64,000 bases of DNA, from positions 76,695,739-76,759,738 of the forward strand of contig NC_089583.1 in assembly GCF_019320115.1 (NCBI RefSeq), in the 5' to 3' direction. The position numbers were made by a program, and so were the translations under genes. The notes beneath the pieces were generated by a model, which made no database searches, had not been told where the DNA came from, and saw only the letters and a list, made by a program, of their open reading frames with translations. The DNA comes from Miscanthus floridulus. Lineage: Eukaryota > Streptophyta > Magnoliopsida > Poales > Poaceae. The number at the start of each line of letters is the position of its first letter. Positions within the stretch are counted from its first letter, which is position 1. Of this stretch, positions 35,164-46,429 are shown one piece after another.

Positions 35164-36005
35164 GAGTTAAATGCACCATAGGCCCCTGAACTTATAAGCG
35201 TGTGTTACATAGGTTCCTGAACTTGGAAAATACATTTCTGGCCCCCTAAACTTGTTAAGTGATACACATAGGCTCCTGAACTTTGAAAATGCATTTCTGG
35301 CCCCCTAAACTTGTCAAGTGGTACACCACATACCCCTAAACAGTAACTTTTGCTATTTTTCCAAAACTTTTTTAGAAATCCATTTGCAACGCTCCGTATA
35401 CAGAGCAGCAGGGCATCCATCAGGCGATATGATGCAACAGGGTGAGACAGGAATGCAGTAGCTAGTAGGTTTGACATTGAACGTGTAACTGCATGCTCGG
35501 CGTGCATGCCTTGGTATAGCGACGCCTGACTCGCTCGCTCTCTTGTGCCTGACTGCCCCTGCCTGCTGCTGCCTTCCTCCATGGATGGAGAGACACAGGG
35601 AGAGAGACAGACAGACAGACCTGCGCGGCTGTGCGGCTGTTGCTGCCGGCGTCTGGCGGGTGCTGCTGGTGTTGTTGGCGTGAGGAAGAAGAGATCCGGT
35701 GCTGCTGTAGTGCGCGCATGGCATGGCGCATGCGACCTAGGCTGAGGCCGGCCGGCCGGGTGACCGGGTCAGGTCAACCACGCACATGCATGCATATCCA
35801 TATAAGTCGCCATGCGCACACCTACATATATGTCGTCGTAGCACGTAGTACATCGCACACACATCAGCACATGCATGCATGCATTGTACGTACCAGTGAC
35901 CGACCACTCATACCAACGCAGCAGTAGCAGCAGCAGCTCCGCCGACCCGGCCGGCCTCACCCTGCTGCATCATATCGCCTGATGGATGGCCTGCTGCTCT
36001 GTACC

Positions 36006-36077
<72 letters not shown>

Positions 36078-36319
36078 CTGTGTATACGGAGCGTTGCAAA
36101 TGGATTTCTAAAAAAGTTTTGGAAAAATAGCAAAAGTTACTGTTCAGGGGCCTGTGGTGTACCACTTGACAAGTTTAGGGGACCAGAAATACATTTTCAA
36201 AGTTCAGGGGCCTATGTGTACCACTTAACAAGTTTAGGGAACCAGAAATGCATTTTCTAAATTTAGGGACCAATGTGACACACGCTTACAAGTTCAGAAA
36301 CCTATGATGCATTTAACTC
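35164..36319. mobile_element. Non-autonomous Mutator-like element with long TIRs
   Basis: The 1156-bp element is flanked by the perfect 9-bp direct repeat ATAAAATAA (35155-35163 and 36320-36328). Its terminal inverted repeats extend about 270-280 bp (35164-35442 against 35970-36319), beginning GAGTTAAATGCACCATAGG and ending CCTATGATGCATTTAACTC. A 9-bp target duplication plus long TIRs is the signature of Mutator-like elements. The core (35443-35969) encodes no transposase. It is inserted within a smaller MITE-like insertion of copy B (35098-35163 and 36329-36367). Confidence 0.9.
36007..36075. repeat. (TA)n microsatellite
   Basis: About 34 uninterrupted TA units lie within the right inverted repeat of the Mutator-like element. 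The matching spot of the left repeat has only CCGTATACAGAGC, so the microsatellite grew after insertion. Confidence 0.95.
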
Positions 36320-37264
36320 ATAAAATAACCTCAGCTAACTTATAAGCCACGAAAACAATCGCTAGCAGACGTTATCAGATCGGCGCCACCCCTCCCTGAT
36401 CATTCCAAACCGCCACCACCGGGGGCCAGCAACACGCTCGCGTCCGCGTGTGGGAGTGGGAGTGACGAGAACGAGGAGACAAAACGGGACGGCGTGCTGT
36501 ACGGCCGACGGGCTGCTGGTCCATGGCCCCGCCGCGTCGGCGTCCGCGCACGGGATCCGCGGGCAGTGCCACGCGTGCTGCGCAGAGGCAGAGCCCGGGT
36601 TCCAGGGTCCCACAGCTTCCTGTATTGGCAATTTGTCAGGAGCAGCTACCCGCCCGCAGGAGTCTTCGCCTGCCCAATTTCGCGGGACATTTTGCTTGAC
36701 GAGTTGTCTGCACCTACAGGGACTTCGGCATGGCGCATGTAATGTAATATATAAATAAATTCTGTAGTAAATCCTGAAGATTTGAACCAGGAACATCTGC
36801 AAAAGACAACTGCAAGTGCGTTAGATGCACCAGCACCACTCCATCTCGCGGTGACGACGCAATTCGACTAATCCGCTAATACCCAGTCACGTAGTAGAAT
36901 ATAGAAAATTACGCATCGAATAATAGTACTAGTTCTTTGTCCGAGTCAAATGAACCCACAGCAAATCTGTCCCTGTTGGGAGAACAACGTTCCTAGCTGA
37001 TGCCCCTCCATCAGCGAAAGTAAAATCTGACCTCTCACCAGTCATCACGAGAGGTTGCTTGTGGTTTAAACTTAAACACAGCCAGCCCACGGTGAGGTGT
37101 TCCAGATGGTGACCGGCCGGGAGAAACCAGTGGAGGTGGCCTCCGAGTCACCTTCAAGTTTTCACCTTTCCTCCGTGGAAGGCAACTGGTAATTGGGATC
37201 TTGGTGGTTTGGTTTGGAATGTCTGGTTCCAGAGCAATGACACACATAGACACAGCAGGTTTCA

Positions 37265-37400
37265 GCCTGTTCGTTTGGCTGTGGCTTATCATAAACGATC
37301 GTAAATTTTCAGCTGCAACAGTATTTTTCTCTCACACAAATCAGCCAGCAGTACTTCTTCACGAACCAGCAACGATACGAACCAGCCAACCAAACAGGCT
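37265..37400. mobile_element. Small MITE private to copy B
   Basis: Ends GCCTGTTCGTTTGGCTG and CAGCCAACCAAACAGGC are near-perfect inverse complements. Copy A (near 1128) lacks the segment. A target duplication is not evident. Confidence 0.75.
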
Positions 37401-37947
37401 CGGCACTTTACCGGTTAGATTAGATGGGTCATCCCTGAAAGAGTGAAATGGATCCGTTCGGCCAGATGGAAGAAGCCTTTGTGTGCGTTCCACTCTATTT
37501 TAGCCCGACACCTGTTGATCTGGACTGCAGTTTGTTTGCATTCTCTGGGAAAGAGTTACATGGATGGGAAGTTGCAATCTTAGGCATCAGTCATGGTTCA
37601 GGCACAGTAAAACCTTGTTTATAGGGCTTGCTTTCTCTGCTTTCTTTAGGACAGTTGATTGATCTTCTCTTGAAATTTAGCAGGGTGTCGGCCGCCCAGC
37701 GGCCGACAGGTGCCTACAGGAACCGGAGCCGCGGAGCCAGAAAAACGAGCTTCTCCGGCTCCGGTTGTGTCAATATGAGAGGAAAGGAGGAGAGAGAGAA
37801 AACGGCTCCGGTGAACAGTAACCGGTGTCGGCCGCCCAGCGGCCGACAGGCGGGAGCCGGAGCCCGGCCAAACGGAGCCAAACATTTGCAAGAACATTAA
37901 AACCTTGTTGTCATATATAGGAAGAAAAAAAAGAGGATTCCTACTTA

Positions 37948-38137
37948 TGGCATGTTTGGTTCGTCTAGTAGCTACTAAATTTAGTAGCTTTTAGTCACTT
38001 TAGTAACTTTTTAACCAAACGCTATGACTAAAAGCTACTAAAAGGACTTTAGTCCTCTCTAATAACTCTGGAGTTACTAAAAGTGACTAAACCGTTTACT
38101 AGCTACTAAAGTTTAGTAGCTCGAACCAAACACTCCC
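37948..38137. mobile_element. Tourist-like MITE private to copy B
   Basis: Inverted ends GGCATGTTTGGTTCG and CGAACCAAACACTCCC are flanked by TTA (37945-37947 and 38138-38140). Copy A at 1673-1680 shows the empty target CTACTTATCTTGG with a single TTA. The core is rich in AGTAGCT/TTTAGTAGC foldback words. Confidence 0.9.
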
Positions 38138-38973
38138 TTATCTTGGAGTAAAAACCGACAAATTTTGCCAGCTGGGAAGGGACAGAGACTGCTGAAAGCG
38201 ACCAGGAAATATTGATTGCATATCGAGACGGAGACGGGAAAGAAGGGGTATGATCGATTTGCGGATTTGGTAAAAAGAAAAAAAAACACTTTGTGGAAAG
38301 ATGGCCCACACCAAAAAAAAAGGAGATACTGTTCTATTGAAACAAAAAGAAAAGAAAAGACACCTCAATGAAGAGAATTTCATGTCAGTTTCAGACAGAT
38401 GTGAATTTCCAATTCCTTTCCAAGCAAAACCAGTGGAAAAGTTCACGACTGTTCTCAAACAGTATAAACATCTGACCATTATACTGTCTTTACCAGAAAC
38501 ACAAACCAGTAGAAAAGTTCACGACTGTTTTCAAACAGTATAAACATCTGACCATTACACTGTCTTTTCCAGAAACACCAACTGTTGACATAGCGCCTAA
38601 AATGCAATTCACCTAAGATTTGTGCCGAATTAAGCTGAAGGCAAGTCAACACCATCAATCAATATAATCGGAGTGGCTCGACTGCGCATCAATCAACAGT
38701 TAATGTACCTACTAACTCGCCTGCTAAACATTCAGATAAGTACAGCCGGAACAGGAACATCCTGAGCCCTTAATCATTTCATTCAGAGTCGTCCCCTTCA
38801 TGCTGCAACAAATTTAATTATTCGGAGCTGTCCGTGTTCCCGCCGCCGGTCCCAGAAATATAATTGTTTCGAGCCCACTTAATCAGGCTATAATGAATGC
38901 GATCTTGCTGTTTTTTTTAAAAAAAATAAATATATAAAACAGAAACCTTTCAGGATCGCGCACGGCTAGTCCA

Positions 38974-39215
38974 GGGCCTTGTTTAGATGAAAATTTTTTG
39001 CAAAATGGCTACGGTAGCGTTTTCGTTGTTATTTGACAAATAGTGTCCAATCATAATCTAATTAGGCTTAAAAGATTCGTCTCGTGGATTTCGTCTAAAC
39101 TGTGTAATTAGTTTTATTTTTTATTTATATTTAATGTTTCATGCATGTGTCCAAAGATTCGATGTGACGGGGAATGTGAAAAATTTTGTAAAATTTTTTG
39201 CAAACTAAACTGGAC
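38974..39215. mobile_element. MITE private to copy B with 3-bp target duplication
   Basis: The 242-bp insert starts GGGCCTTGTTTAG and ends CTAAACTGGAC. It is flanked by CCA on both sides, and copy A has the empty site TAGTCCAACTCC. The body carries TTAGGCTTAAAAGATTCGTC and resembles the MITEs in the laccase intron. I assign it to the PIF/Harbinger-type MITEs by resemblance; CCA is not the usual TAA/TTA target. Confidence 0.8.
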
Positions 39216-39405
39216 CCAACTCCAACCTCCGCGAAATCTTTTTGGCGCTATTTGTGGCTCATGGTCATGGCAATTCATACATTGGCAGCGTCTGCTTGGC
39301 AGATGGCAGCCCCCTACGCACCTAACGCCCAACTACGTTCAGTTGTAGCTCAGTGGAAGGAGGCAAGCAAAACTTCAAGGGCCATGAGGCGCGGATGGCA
39401 CGTAG

Positions 39406-39406
<1 letters not shown>

Positions 39407-39436
<30 letters not shown>
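39407..39436. repeat. Run of 30 G
   Basis: This is an uninterrupted homopolymer. The matching position in copy A is a broken G-rich run (24708-24727). The exact length may be unreliable in an assembly. Confidence 0.9.
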
Positions 39437-39437
<1 letters not shown>

Positions 39438-39449
39438 GCAAGGCCCCTG

Positions 39450-40260
39450 ATTGGTTTACACCTCCTAAAATTTTTAGGAGTTAAAAGTTTTAAGAGCTTT
39501 TAGCAGCTATCTAAAACCTCCTAAAAATATGTTTGGTTCCACCTCCTAAAAGTGACTCAAAGCAACAAGTACTGTTGAACAAAGACACTTTTGCCCTTCT
39601 TCCTCCTACCCCTGCTACCCCTGTGCTCCATCCCGGTCTCCGTCGATGACGAGCCCGACGCCGGCATCGTCTTCACCTCCGCCAAGGCGCAGGACCTCGC
39701 GCAACCGCTCGTCGTCGCGCAGATCCCCTTCAAGATCCAGCCCGGCCACCGGCATCCAGGGGGAGCAGCGGGCCGCCGGCGTCGGGGGAGCGGGAGGGCG
39801 GCTTAGGGCTGGGGGCGGTGGATCCGACAGCGGGAGCCCCGGCGCTCCAGCAGGTCCAGCAGCTAGAGCCCCGGCGTCGTCGTTGCCTCCGCCGGGTTTG
39901 GGCGCGAAGGGGCGACGGATCCGGTGGGGGGAGGGCGCGGACCGGAGGCCCGAGGGAGTGGGGGCGGCGCGAGGGGGAGTGGAGGAGGGAGGGAGCGGCG
40001 GCGGGGTTGGGGAGGGAGCGGGGGCGGCGCGAGGGGCGGACCCGTGCGGTGGCAGCGGGGGGAGGGAGGGTGGGAGAGAGAGAGGGGTAGTGGGGTCCAG
40101 ATGGACTTTAGGAGGTTTTAGGAGAGGTGGAGCTCCTAAAGTTTTTGACCCCTTCTAAAGTTTTTAGGAGATTTTAGGAGTAGGTGTTTGGTTCTTTAGA
40201 CAAATTCTATCCAGATTTTAGCTCCTAAAACTTTTAGGAGGGGTAACCAAACTGGGCCTA
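39450..40260. mobile_element. Tourist-like element carrying a GC-rich gene fragment (copy B)
   Basis: The ends GGTTTACACCTCCTAAAA and TTTTAGGAGGGGTAACC are inverse complements. It preserves the right terminus missing in copy A. Relative to A it has lost 212 bp of the GC-rich core between two GCTC words (A 24897-25108). The reading frame stays open where A has TAG, giving QIPFKIQPG after the shared SIPVSVDDEPDAG segment. The captured gene was not recognised. Confidence 0.6.
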
Positions 40261-40337
40261 AGATACGATCAATCTAGGTCCTACACTTTATAAGAATAGA
40301 ACGACTGTTAGTTGCCTCCAATATATTACAAGAAAGT

Positions 40338-40622
40338 TTACGTACAAAGAATGTACTCGCACCTGTCTACAGCTACAGTAAGTAGTGCTGGGTCAAGGGG
40401 CGAACGACCGTGGTTGACAACACGAACAAGCTCGAGGAAGCCGGCACGCCATATGTACGGCGTATAACGCTCGTCCCACTGATGCGCCCTGGTGTGACTG
40501 CGGGGCCTCAAAGGAGGCAAGGACACCTCTGTGTCGTTGTCACTCAAGATGTGTGCTCGGTGCTGGTCGTCGTACTCCACCTCCAGAATGAGGTACAACG
40601 GGTGCTGTGTGGGAGGGGCCAT
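40338..40622 (-). pseudogene. Plant mobile domain (PMD) fragment
   Basis: The frame starts MAPPTQHPLY and runs into WDERYTPYIWRAGFL and LVRVVNHGRSPLDPALLT. This is the N-terminal segment of plant-mobile-domain / MAIN-like proteins (the family often annotated as serine/threonine phosphatase 7 long form). The match breaks where DRW is expected and the frame ends soon after. The family is found both as host MAIN-like genes and inside transposons, and this truncated copy in a private insertion is probably transposon-derived. Confidence 0.7.
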
Positions 40623-41562
40623 CCTGTTTCAAATTGATAAACAAAGCGTTAGAGTATTCAAATTAATAAAATTCAAGTTAACATTAGTAAGTTCACAAAT
40701 AAATCATAAACAAATTCACTAACCTAACTAGCCTAAATCTCTAAACCCAAAATCCTAACTATACTAGATAATAAATACATAATCAATCCATATAAAACTT
40801 TGGTTCTAAAATTACAAGTAATCTCTCCGTCTCAAAATAAATACGCATCTCGTTTCTCGAGTAGTCAAATATGTTTAAGTTTGATAAAAACTAAAAAACG
40901 GTATCAATATTTCTATCTCCTGATAAATTTACTACGAAAGTATACTTCATGCTTAATGTAATAGTACCTATTATGTATCATAAATATTAGTACGCTATTA
41001 TATAAATTTGGTCAAATACACTAATAGTCAATGAAAATAGCCTCGATGCCCCTACATGCTCCTAAAAATGCTAGCACTAGCAGACTATCATCAACTCTTT
41101 TACTTCTGCGCCGGCCGCTCGAGGATTGCGAGGGCACGTGGGGTACCGTAGGGATATAAAAAATACTAACTATAATAGATAATAATAAAAAAATGAAATC
41201 TAGAGGGAGGTACCTTAGGAGCGGGCGGCCTTGACGCGCCGGCGTTCGTGGCGCGGCCGGCTAGGGCGCTGCGCGGCGGGAGTGGCCGGGCGCGGCGTGG
41301 GCGAGCGGCCGAGGCCGGGCCGTGCGGGCGCGGGCGGGGCGAGGCGAGGCCGGGCGGGCGCGGGCGCGTGCGGCCGCAGGCAAGGCGCTGGCGGCGGCGT
41401 TCGGACGGGCGGGCAGGGCAGGGGTGCGTGCGGGCTCGCACGCGGTATATATCTGGTCCTGCCGCGTCACAGATTAGGGCGCGTCACTGTCGCGCCAGGG
41501 TCGGTGGCGCGGCAAGACCCTCCACGTCATTGGCCCCTAGGCCGGCCCACGCCACGTCAGCC

Positions 41563-41595
41563 CTGTGCCGCGCCACCATGCATGGCGCGGCACAG
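41563..41595. repeat. GC-rich hairpin, 13-bp perfect stem
   Basis: CTGTGCCGCGCCA and TGGCGCGGCACAG flank a 7-base loop, a perfect inverted repeat. Its role is unknown; it may be part of a transposon end. Confidence 0.8.
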
Positions 41596-42050
41596 GCATT
41601 TGGCCGCACCAGGGCAATAGGCGCGACAAAAGTGTTAGTTTTAAAAAAAACCGACAGTGTTAGATTTAAAATTATATTGAAAAAAGGGCTAAAATTAAAA
41701 AAAAAATCACAGCCTACAGATGGCGCTGCGATGTGCACAGGTGAAGAAAAAGGTTCCTGCCTGAGAGCAACGATGCTAAGCAAACGCTAGCGTGGAGGAT
41801 GACAGGATGTGAATGAAGCAGCTCTGTGCCGGAGCGTGAACGGTGCAGGCGGCGGGCATATACTCGCCTTTTGGATTCCACGATGCGCATGCAGTTGAGC
41901 ATCATTCAGAGGTTCATCAGAGCGTAGCGGTCGGGGGGGAAGGCATGGACCTGCTGCTGCTGCTGCTGCGGTTCGGTTCGGTTCTGGTTCTGCCTGCCGT
42001 GTGGTGTGGTTCGGTTGGTCGCCTGAAATATTCTTCGTGGGACTGGGACG

Positions 42051-42360
42051 CACTACTACAAAAAGTATTTTTAGGGGCGACTGGTAACTCTTTGTAGGGG
42101 CGGTTTGGCCAGCCGCCCTTACCGAACCGTCTCTACAAATCATGCATTTGTAGGGGCGGTTCCCAGGCCGCCCCTACAAATAGATTTATAGGGGCGGTTG
42201 GTGATTGAGCCGCCCCTACAAATAGATTTATAGGGGCGGCTGGTATTACGAACCGCCCCTACAAATCTATTTGTAGGGGCGGCTGTAGTGCCAGCCGCCT
42301 CTATAATACCTATTTGTAGGGACGGTTCAATCTAGAACCGCCCCTACAGTACGTTTTCCC
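42051..42360. repeat. CACTA terminal and subterminal repeats
   Basis: After the 15-base terminus, copies of a word like TTTGTAGGGGCGGTT alternate with its inverse CCGCCCCTACAAAT in both orientations, about ten in 280 bp. In related elements the subterminal repeats are the binding sites of the element's own protein. Confidence 0.9.
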
Positions 42361-42433
42361 GCCAAAAAAAATTCAAATTTACAATTCAAATTCGACCAGA
42401 ACTGTTTGTTTTTGCGTATTCCATCCAGCATCC

Positions 42434-42517
42434 GCGTTGCCGAACGCCCCGCGACCAACGTTCCGAACCGCGTTCGCGTTGCCGAACGCCACGCGACCAA
42501 CGTTCCGAACGCGACAA
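42434..42517. repeat. 42-bp direct repeat
   Basis: Two units starting GCGTTGCCGAACGCC and containing GCGACCAACGTTCCGAAC follow each other with a 42-bp offset, next to the subterminal repeats. Their function is unknown. Confidence 0.8.
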
Positions 42518-42929
42518 CAAGCACAATAGTATTATATAAAATACAATTACAAGTCCAATTCGTAATGATATATATATACAATCCATCATTAAATATATAA
42601 ATTTCGTACACATTGTTATCAACGTCCTAGAGCTAGCCTTTCAGTCTCACGAAGGTGTTGGTACTGAGGATTTGTACCTAAGTCAAACTCTCGATCATGG
42701 TAGGCGCCTCTGACGTGTACAATCTGGTCCAATATGAAGTTGCAAAGGTCGCCGACGAGCTCTAAGAGTTGGTCATCCTTGTATGGGTCTCTTTTCATTC
42801 CTTTCTCTTCTCTCCACTACAAGAAAACAAGTTTCAGTTTAGTGTTTCATACCATTTATGAAGTTTTTATACTACGGGTGAAGAGGTTCAAACTTACCCT
42901 TAAGGGGTGTCTCCTGTAGGCACCGGTGT

Positions 42930-45900
42930 TACTCATCATAGAACATATATAGTATCCACAATGTACACTCCCAGGCCTCTGCTTGGGGCACTGTGTGTTT
43001 TGCATATGAAAATATTAGGTAATGCTTTTGACAGCCATGTAACGGAGTACTGAAGAAGTAAGTTACACTTACCGCACATAGTGTTTTTATAGCTAGCTTT
43101 TCCTTCCTCGCTGGATCATGCCTTCCGTGATGATGAGAGACATAGAACCTAAATGCCATGTTCGAATTATTTTAGCAAATACAACTTGTTAGTATGCATA
43201 AGTGAACGTTACAAGTATGTATACAGACATATAAGCTAATGAGGATTGTCGATATGTATACGTCTTGAGAATCGATATGAAGTCTTTGTATATCGCCGGG
43301 TCCTTATCTATTGAATCAAAGACCCATGCCATGCTCTTCCCGACATCGACGGCTATACAAATCCAGTGGTTGCTGCATGGATTTATTCATAGAACTAGAT
43401 AAGCTCTTTTACATCGAATAAAATATATCGAACATAGCTTTAAGTTATAGTTGAACTTACTCAAAGTTGTATGGTAGCCATATAGTAGAGTGTTGTTGGA
43501 GATTTTTGAAAGCCAGAGCAATGTATGCCGCAACCTTAAAGGACTCTTCCCTTAGCTTCGCACTACGGATGCGCTCTTTCTCTCGAAGAGTCTTTGCAGC
43601 TGCTAGCTCTTTGGCATCCAGTGTCCACCGTTTAGGGTAATTAAAATTTGTTTGGGCTATAGCTTGAGGGTCTACATACCCGGCTTTCACACTTGGCATT
43701 TGTTTGACAATGTGCACTTACATTCTATAAATCACGGCGTGGGTTAGTTACAACAAAATTCAAAGATTACATTCATATCATATCGGAAGGACAAGGACTT
43801 ATAGGCACCACGTGCGAATTAGATTCATCTCCATTTCTCCCAGGTGAAAGCATGTGTGCATGTCATTGAAGTCAAAGACAATTTTTCCGGCTGGGCTTCC
43901 AAATGTGCCGGTGGGAAAGCATGCTTGTATGATATCTATGCTCGTTGGGAGAACACGCAAGTACCAATCATGGAACCTTCTCATTCCAAGTGGTAGGCGC
44001 TGGATGTCCCGGTTTGGTAGGAAGGGCTTGCCTCTTTCATATTTTTTTGGGCAATCCTTTGACCATTCGATGGCATCAACATTTGGATACTGCTTTGCAA
44101 TTTGGTGAAGTTTGCTACTGACGGCCTCCTCAGAACCCCGTGATGGGACTTTTTTAACTTGGTTTTCAGGCTTGAACTGATCATGGGAATACCACTTGGA
44201 CACCGACGAGACGTCTTTGATCGGAACATAAACTGGCCTTATGTGGATTGGAATCTTCTTTCAGAGTTCCCATTCAGGCACGTCCTCATCTTCTTGTGCA
44301 TCACCTTCTTCAGGAGGCACTCGTTGTTCATGTATCAGTTGTGCTTGTTGAGAAGACCGTGGCATCTCATGATGCACTTGCCCGGTACGAGCTGGAGAAG
44401 GTTGTGGCATCTCATCAGGCACATGCTCGATAGGAGGCGGGGAAGAATGTGGCATCTCAGGAATGTGGGGGTCACGAGACGGTGAAAATATCTCCTCGGC
44501 CTCAACAACTCGCTCCAAATTTGGGAGAGGGGGAGGCAGCGAAGAAGCAGTCAATATAATGTCCCGTTTGTGCCAGAGGATGAACTGCCCCATAACATCT
44601 TCGAGTAACACCAGCCCCTCAGGAGTTGCGTAGTCTATCCTCCATTGCATGAACTCGGGCTTCACTGTATGCACCTCGACCCTAGTGTAGTCTGGCGGTA
44701 TGTTATTATTGTGGTGTAAGCCACCGGGAGGATGTGCAACACCCGTTGCCACCTCCATCATAGTGTTCTGCCGGCCGCTGAGAAACACCAAGGTGCAACT
44801 AGTAGGTTCCCGTATGAGATCGACTGAGGTTATGGCTGCAGTGGAACCTTGGCTGCTAGGAACTTTCGGAGGGCTGCCAACTAATGCCAGTTCTCCCGGT
44901 GGCGTCACTAATATACGTGGCTCCATAGACATTCCTTGCTCCTCCAGCGCCTTCGCAACTAGAGCCTTCACTTGGAGCTCAAGACTAGTCTCCCGGTCTC
45001 AGCCATGTTTCTTGTACATGTGCCTGTCCTCTTCGAATCCTTGCTTCCAAGTCATCCTTTTCCCTAGCCTCCTAGTGCGGCCTGTGTGCTCCTTGTTTCC
45101 CAAGCCAAGGCTAAGCTCGTCCCTCTCTCTGGAAGGATTGAATGAGCCCTTCTCTTTGTCTTCAGCATATTTCAGTATCCTTGATACCGCCTCTTGGGTC
45201 TCCGGCTTATCAAACTTAAGATTACTGCCGGATGGTTCTGTACTCCTCGCATATATCCAGTTCCTTGAGCGTACCTTCAACTTCGTCACATCGATATTCC
45301 CAGCAGCTGCGGCCTCTTCATCCATCTTTCTAAACTGCTCTTCCTTGGCATAGTAGCCACCGGGGCCTAGATGATGGTGGTGTTTGTTCCTCTTCGCTAG
45401 CTCGGTGTTATGAGCACTGAGCTCCAATGCCTCCGCTGAAGTCTTCTGAGCCACGAGCTCCTCCCATTGACTAGGAGTTATTTTGCCGAACTCATTGAAG
45501 GGAGTTAACCCCTTTTGGATATACTTTGTGTTAAGCTCCGACCTCCAACGTCGCAATGACTCTCCCATCATCCTAATAGCATTTTTTTACCAATTCGTGC
45601 TTACCCTCCGGAAATCTAAAATTGACCTTCAGCTGCCTATCCCATAGTGCATTCTTTATGTTCTCTGGTACCTCTTTCCAGTTAGGGATTGCTGGGTTCA
45701 ATTTATCTCTTACTAGGGCCCCGATCGCATTACGGAATCGTCCTCTTAATTCCTTCGGCTCAAGGATCTCCCCTGCTGGCCCAACCTCCGTTATCACATA
45801 GCAAGCCTTATCTGGATATAGATTTCCTTTTCTATCCCCTCGTTTCCTCTTAGGCTTGGTAGTCGTGGTTGTGTCTTGAGTTTGTGGAGCAGAGGCATCG

Positions 45901-46407
45901 TGATCCGTCTCTGTGGTTGTTGCCTCTGCTCTCCTTTCCTCTACTCCGTCTTGTCCAGCGAGATGTCGCGGACGTCGACGTCGTCTTTTCTGAGTTTCAG
46001 GAGGGACCTGTATATAGGACAGGTCAAAGTGTTAGCAGAGGTAACACAGCCAAAACTTTAGCAAAATTTACAAGCTAAGGCTTCTTCTCTACCTCCTCGT
46101 TTGGGTCAAAATCCTTGTCCAAATCTTCCTCCATTGGCCTCCTTCTTGCTTCAGGTGGGAAAGGATCCTCGGGACTTTTATATCCCTCTTTTGACTCATC
46201 ATCCTCTTCTTCTTCGCCTTCAGCAGCCTCTCCTTCAGGGCCTTCCTCCTCGTCACACTCCTCCTGAGTAAGCATCACTTCTAGATCTTTTTCTACCTCG
46301 TTATCGAATTGTTCCTGAGTAAGTTGGTCCTCTAGTGCTTGCTCCTCAAGGGTTGGCTGCCCATCATGCTCGGTGCATCGAGCTGCACGGTCTGTTGTTC
46401 GCGACAT
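42930..46407 (-). pseudogene. CACTA second gene: Transposase_24 region joined to ULP1-like protease
   Basis: The ATG at 46405-46407 follows an acceptor TTTTAG near 46430. A first acidic exon (EEEEDDESKE) splices at about 46096 to an exon starting near 46011 (VPPETQKRRRR, basic). Next comes the Transposase_24-like region (45797-44999), a proline-rich linker, and exons near 44203-43799, 43717-43457 and 43370-43260. The last exons form a C48 cysteine protease: His in HWICIAVDV (43366-43368), Asp in FDS (43315-43317), Gln at 42979-42981 and Cys in HCGYY (42958-42960). The frame is broken at an A7 run near 45587 and by TGA at 44999-45001 and 44261-44263. ULP1-type domains remove SUMO-like tags, and their role in transposons is uncertain. 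Confidence 0.85.
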
Positions 46408-46429
46408 TATTTCGCGCTTTGTTCTAAAA

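Larger units (their letters stand above)
40264..41708. other. Copy-B-specific block with plant-mobile-domain fragment
   Basis: Copy A has only about 26 bp of unrelated sequence here. The block contains the fragment at 40338-40622, AT-rich DNA with a degenerate Stowaway-like segment near 40822-41030 (CTCCGTCTCAAAATAAATACG), a GC-rich tract at 41200-41420 and a strong hairpin at 41563-41595. It is probably the remnant of one or more transposons. I could not find its termini. Confidence 0.55.
34887..42050. repeat. Segmental duplication copy B
   Basis: Base 34887 on corresponds to base 1 on. The copy is colinear with copy A and in the same orientation, with the AATGT target of the Copia empty at about 38701-38705. 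Private insertions in B are the 35098-36367 block, the MITEs at 37265, 37948 and 38974, and the 40264-41708 block. It ends at 42050, where a CACTA element starts. The same unmapped features as in copy A recur (palindrome pair, 76-bp tandem repeat). Confidence 0.9.
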
